Source: Cladorhizidae sp. MBARI D1340-BT2 | Lineage: Eukaryota > Porifera > Demospongiae > Poecilosclerida > Cladorhizidae | Assembly (NCBI GenBank): GCA_028752905.1 | Contig: JAQNBH010000009.1 | Location: 32,335,538-32,399,537, forward strand | DNA length: 64,000 nt | Direction: 5' to 3' | Translations under genes and position numbers: made by a program | Part shown: positions 62,601 through 64,000 of the stretch, piece by piece | How positions within the stretch are numbered: the stretch's first letter is position 1 | Layout of the letters: every line of letters begins with the position of its first letter | The notes under the pieces: model-generated | What the model was told of the DNA's origin: nothing | Databases searched by the model: none | The model's input: only the letters and a program-made list of their open reading frames with translations

Positions 62601-64000
62601 GAGGAATCTGTCTGAAATGGCTCATTCTTGTCAAAATGGGCACATAGGTTCCTTATGAAACTCTTTCAATAAATGGAAAATAGCCCTTGTAGAAAATTTC
62701 TGCCATTACTAAATGAAAGCTGCTCTTTTTTGCTCTAATTGGGATGTTTTTTACTCTTTTGATGAAAAACGATCTTATTCTTTTCATATTAGGTTCCTTT
62801 TTAACATTATGAAACCTTTAAATGGCTTTTGGTGAAAATATCTCCCCCTTTTAACCGAAAGAAGCCCCCTTTTCTCCAATTGAATGGTTCCTTTTTAACA
62901 TTATGAAACTCTAATCTTTAAAAGACAAAACTGTGTTGGTCATATATTTTAACCGAAAGAAACACTTTTTTGCTTCAATTGGGGCCAACAAAATGTCTGA
63001 AATAGATCATTCTTATCAAAATGGGCATATTACGTTCCTCATTAACATTTTGAAACTCTTTATACTCTTCAAACAACAGAAAACTGCTTTTGGTAAAAAA
63101 ATTCTCCTTTTTTGAAAGAACTCTTTTTTGCTCTACTGCTTTTGTTGAAAATTTCTGCCATTTTCCAAAAGAACCTTTTTTTTTTTGGTTTGAGGGGGAA
63201 ATGTCTGAAATAGTCAAAATGGGGATCGTTTTTAATTTTTGAAACTCTTTCTTGTCTTTAAATGACAGAAAACTGCATTGGGTGAAAATTTGTCCATTCT
63301 AACTGCAAGAAGCTCTTTTTTTGCTGCAATTGAGACATTCTTTTAACTGTGTCGAGGAAAAAATTATCAAAATGAACATTATGAAACTCTGTCCACTAAT
63401 TAAATGACAGAAAACTGCTGTTGGTGAAAATTTCTCCACTTTTTTTACCGTTATTTTTTACTGTAGTTGGGAGGTTTTTTTAAACTGTTTTGAGGAAAAA
63501 ACTGTCTGAAATAGCTCATTCTATCAAAATGGGCACACTAGAAACTTTTTCAATAACAGAAAACTGTTTTGTTGTAAAATTTCGCCATTTTTAACCAAAA
63601 AAGCTCCTTTTCTTTCTAATTGGGACGTTTTAGACTGTTTTGACTGAAAAACTACTCATTCTTGACCATTAGGTTCCTTTTTAACATTACTACTCTTTAA
63701 ATTACAGAAACTGTTTTTGATGAAAATATCTCCTGTTTTTAACAGAACTCTTTTTTTGCTCCAATTTGGATGTTTTTGAGTGTTTTGAGGAAAAATTGCT
63801 CATTCTTGTCAAAATGGGCACATCGGTTTCCTTTTCAATATTAAGACACTGTTTCTACTCTTAAATGACAGAAAACTGATTTTGTGAGAAATCTCAACTT
63901 TTTAGCCCTTTTTTTGCTCCAATTGAGAAATTTTTTAGCATTTTGAAAACTGTCTCAAATAGCTCATTCTAGTCAAAATGGGAAACTGTTTCTACTTTTT
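56685..64000 (+). repeat. HOR copy 5, partial (at least 7316 bp), continues past the window
   Basis: Paired 753-bp units at 57015-57767 and 57768-58521. By comparison with copy 4 only about 95 bp are missing at the right edge. It has several private one-base differences near its end (about 63173, 63291, 63473 and 63860). Confidence 0.95.

Noticed and set aside
19192..63217. Dozens of open frames of 60-97 codons on both strands, several recurring with identical sequence
   Set aside because: They recur exactly once or twice per HOR unit, begin and end at arbitrary points within monomers, are Lys/Phe/Ser-rich through base composition, and resemble no protein family.
1..64000. CRISPR array, bacterial operon or phage content
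   Set aside because: The tandem repeats have no spacer structure, there are no prokaryotic genes or ribosome-binding sites, and the mobile elements are eukaryotic.
16988..64000. A CENP-B box in the satellite monomer
   Set aside because: I looked for the TTCG....A..CGGG core and saw no conserved instance; only the CCAATTGG dyad is consistently present.

Overview
This is non-coding, repeat-dominated eukaryotic DNA. I see no intact protein-coding gene. Decayed hAT-type and APE-endonuclease non-LTR elements, candidate splice junctions and several minisatellite families point to an animal. The LINE and the hAT remnant resemble elements I associate with sponge and cnidarian genomes, but that placement is recollection and not a search result.

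Layout. Positions 1-2600 are mostly unique sequence with two short tandem duplications and an inverted-repeat (foldback) element at 1633-1909. Positions 2612-9390 hold a cluster of unrelated minisatellites with units of 68, 23, 34-36 and 45 bp. A decayed hAT-superfamily transposase (minus strand, 5462-7090) sits between two blocks of the 34-36 bp minisatellite and appears to split it. Positions 9391-12754 have no recognisable gene; a few exon-like stretches are listed at low confidence. A broken LINE with endonuclease and reverse transcriptase domains runs from 12755 to 15549.

From about 15.7 kb to the right edge the window is one satellite family with a monomer of about 180 bp. The outer part (15705-19110) is diverged single monomers. 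Within it orientation flips: the block 15705-16543 is inverted relative to everything after 16.99 kb, and a 5'-truncated retroelement tail lies at the switch. From 19111 to 64000 the satellite forms a higher-order repeat (HOR) of 7.41 kb, roughly 40 monomers per unit: one shorter 6670-bp ancestral-type copy, then five copies at 8667, 7412, 7414, 7411 and at least 7316 bp (cut by the window end). Two nested duplications give an order of events. A duplication of about 753 bp is absent from the first copy but present in the next five, so it probably preceded the HOR amplification. A 1255-bp duplication occurs only in copy 1, so it came later.

The pattern of diverged monomers and transposon debris at the edge, with homogenised HOR copies inside, is the architecture known from the flanks of centromeric satellite arrays in other organisms. 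Centromere identity here is inference. The many short open frames in the satellite recur once per repeat unit and are not treated as genes.
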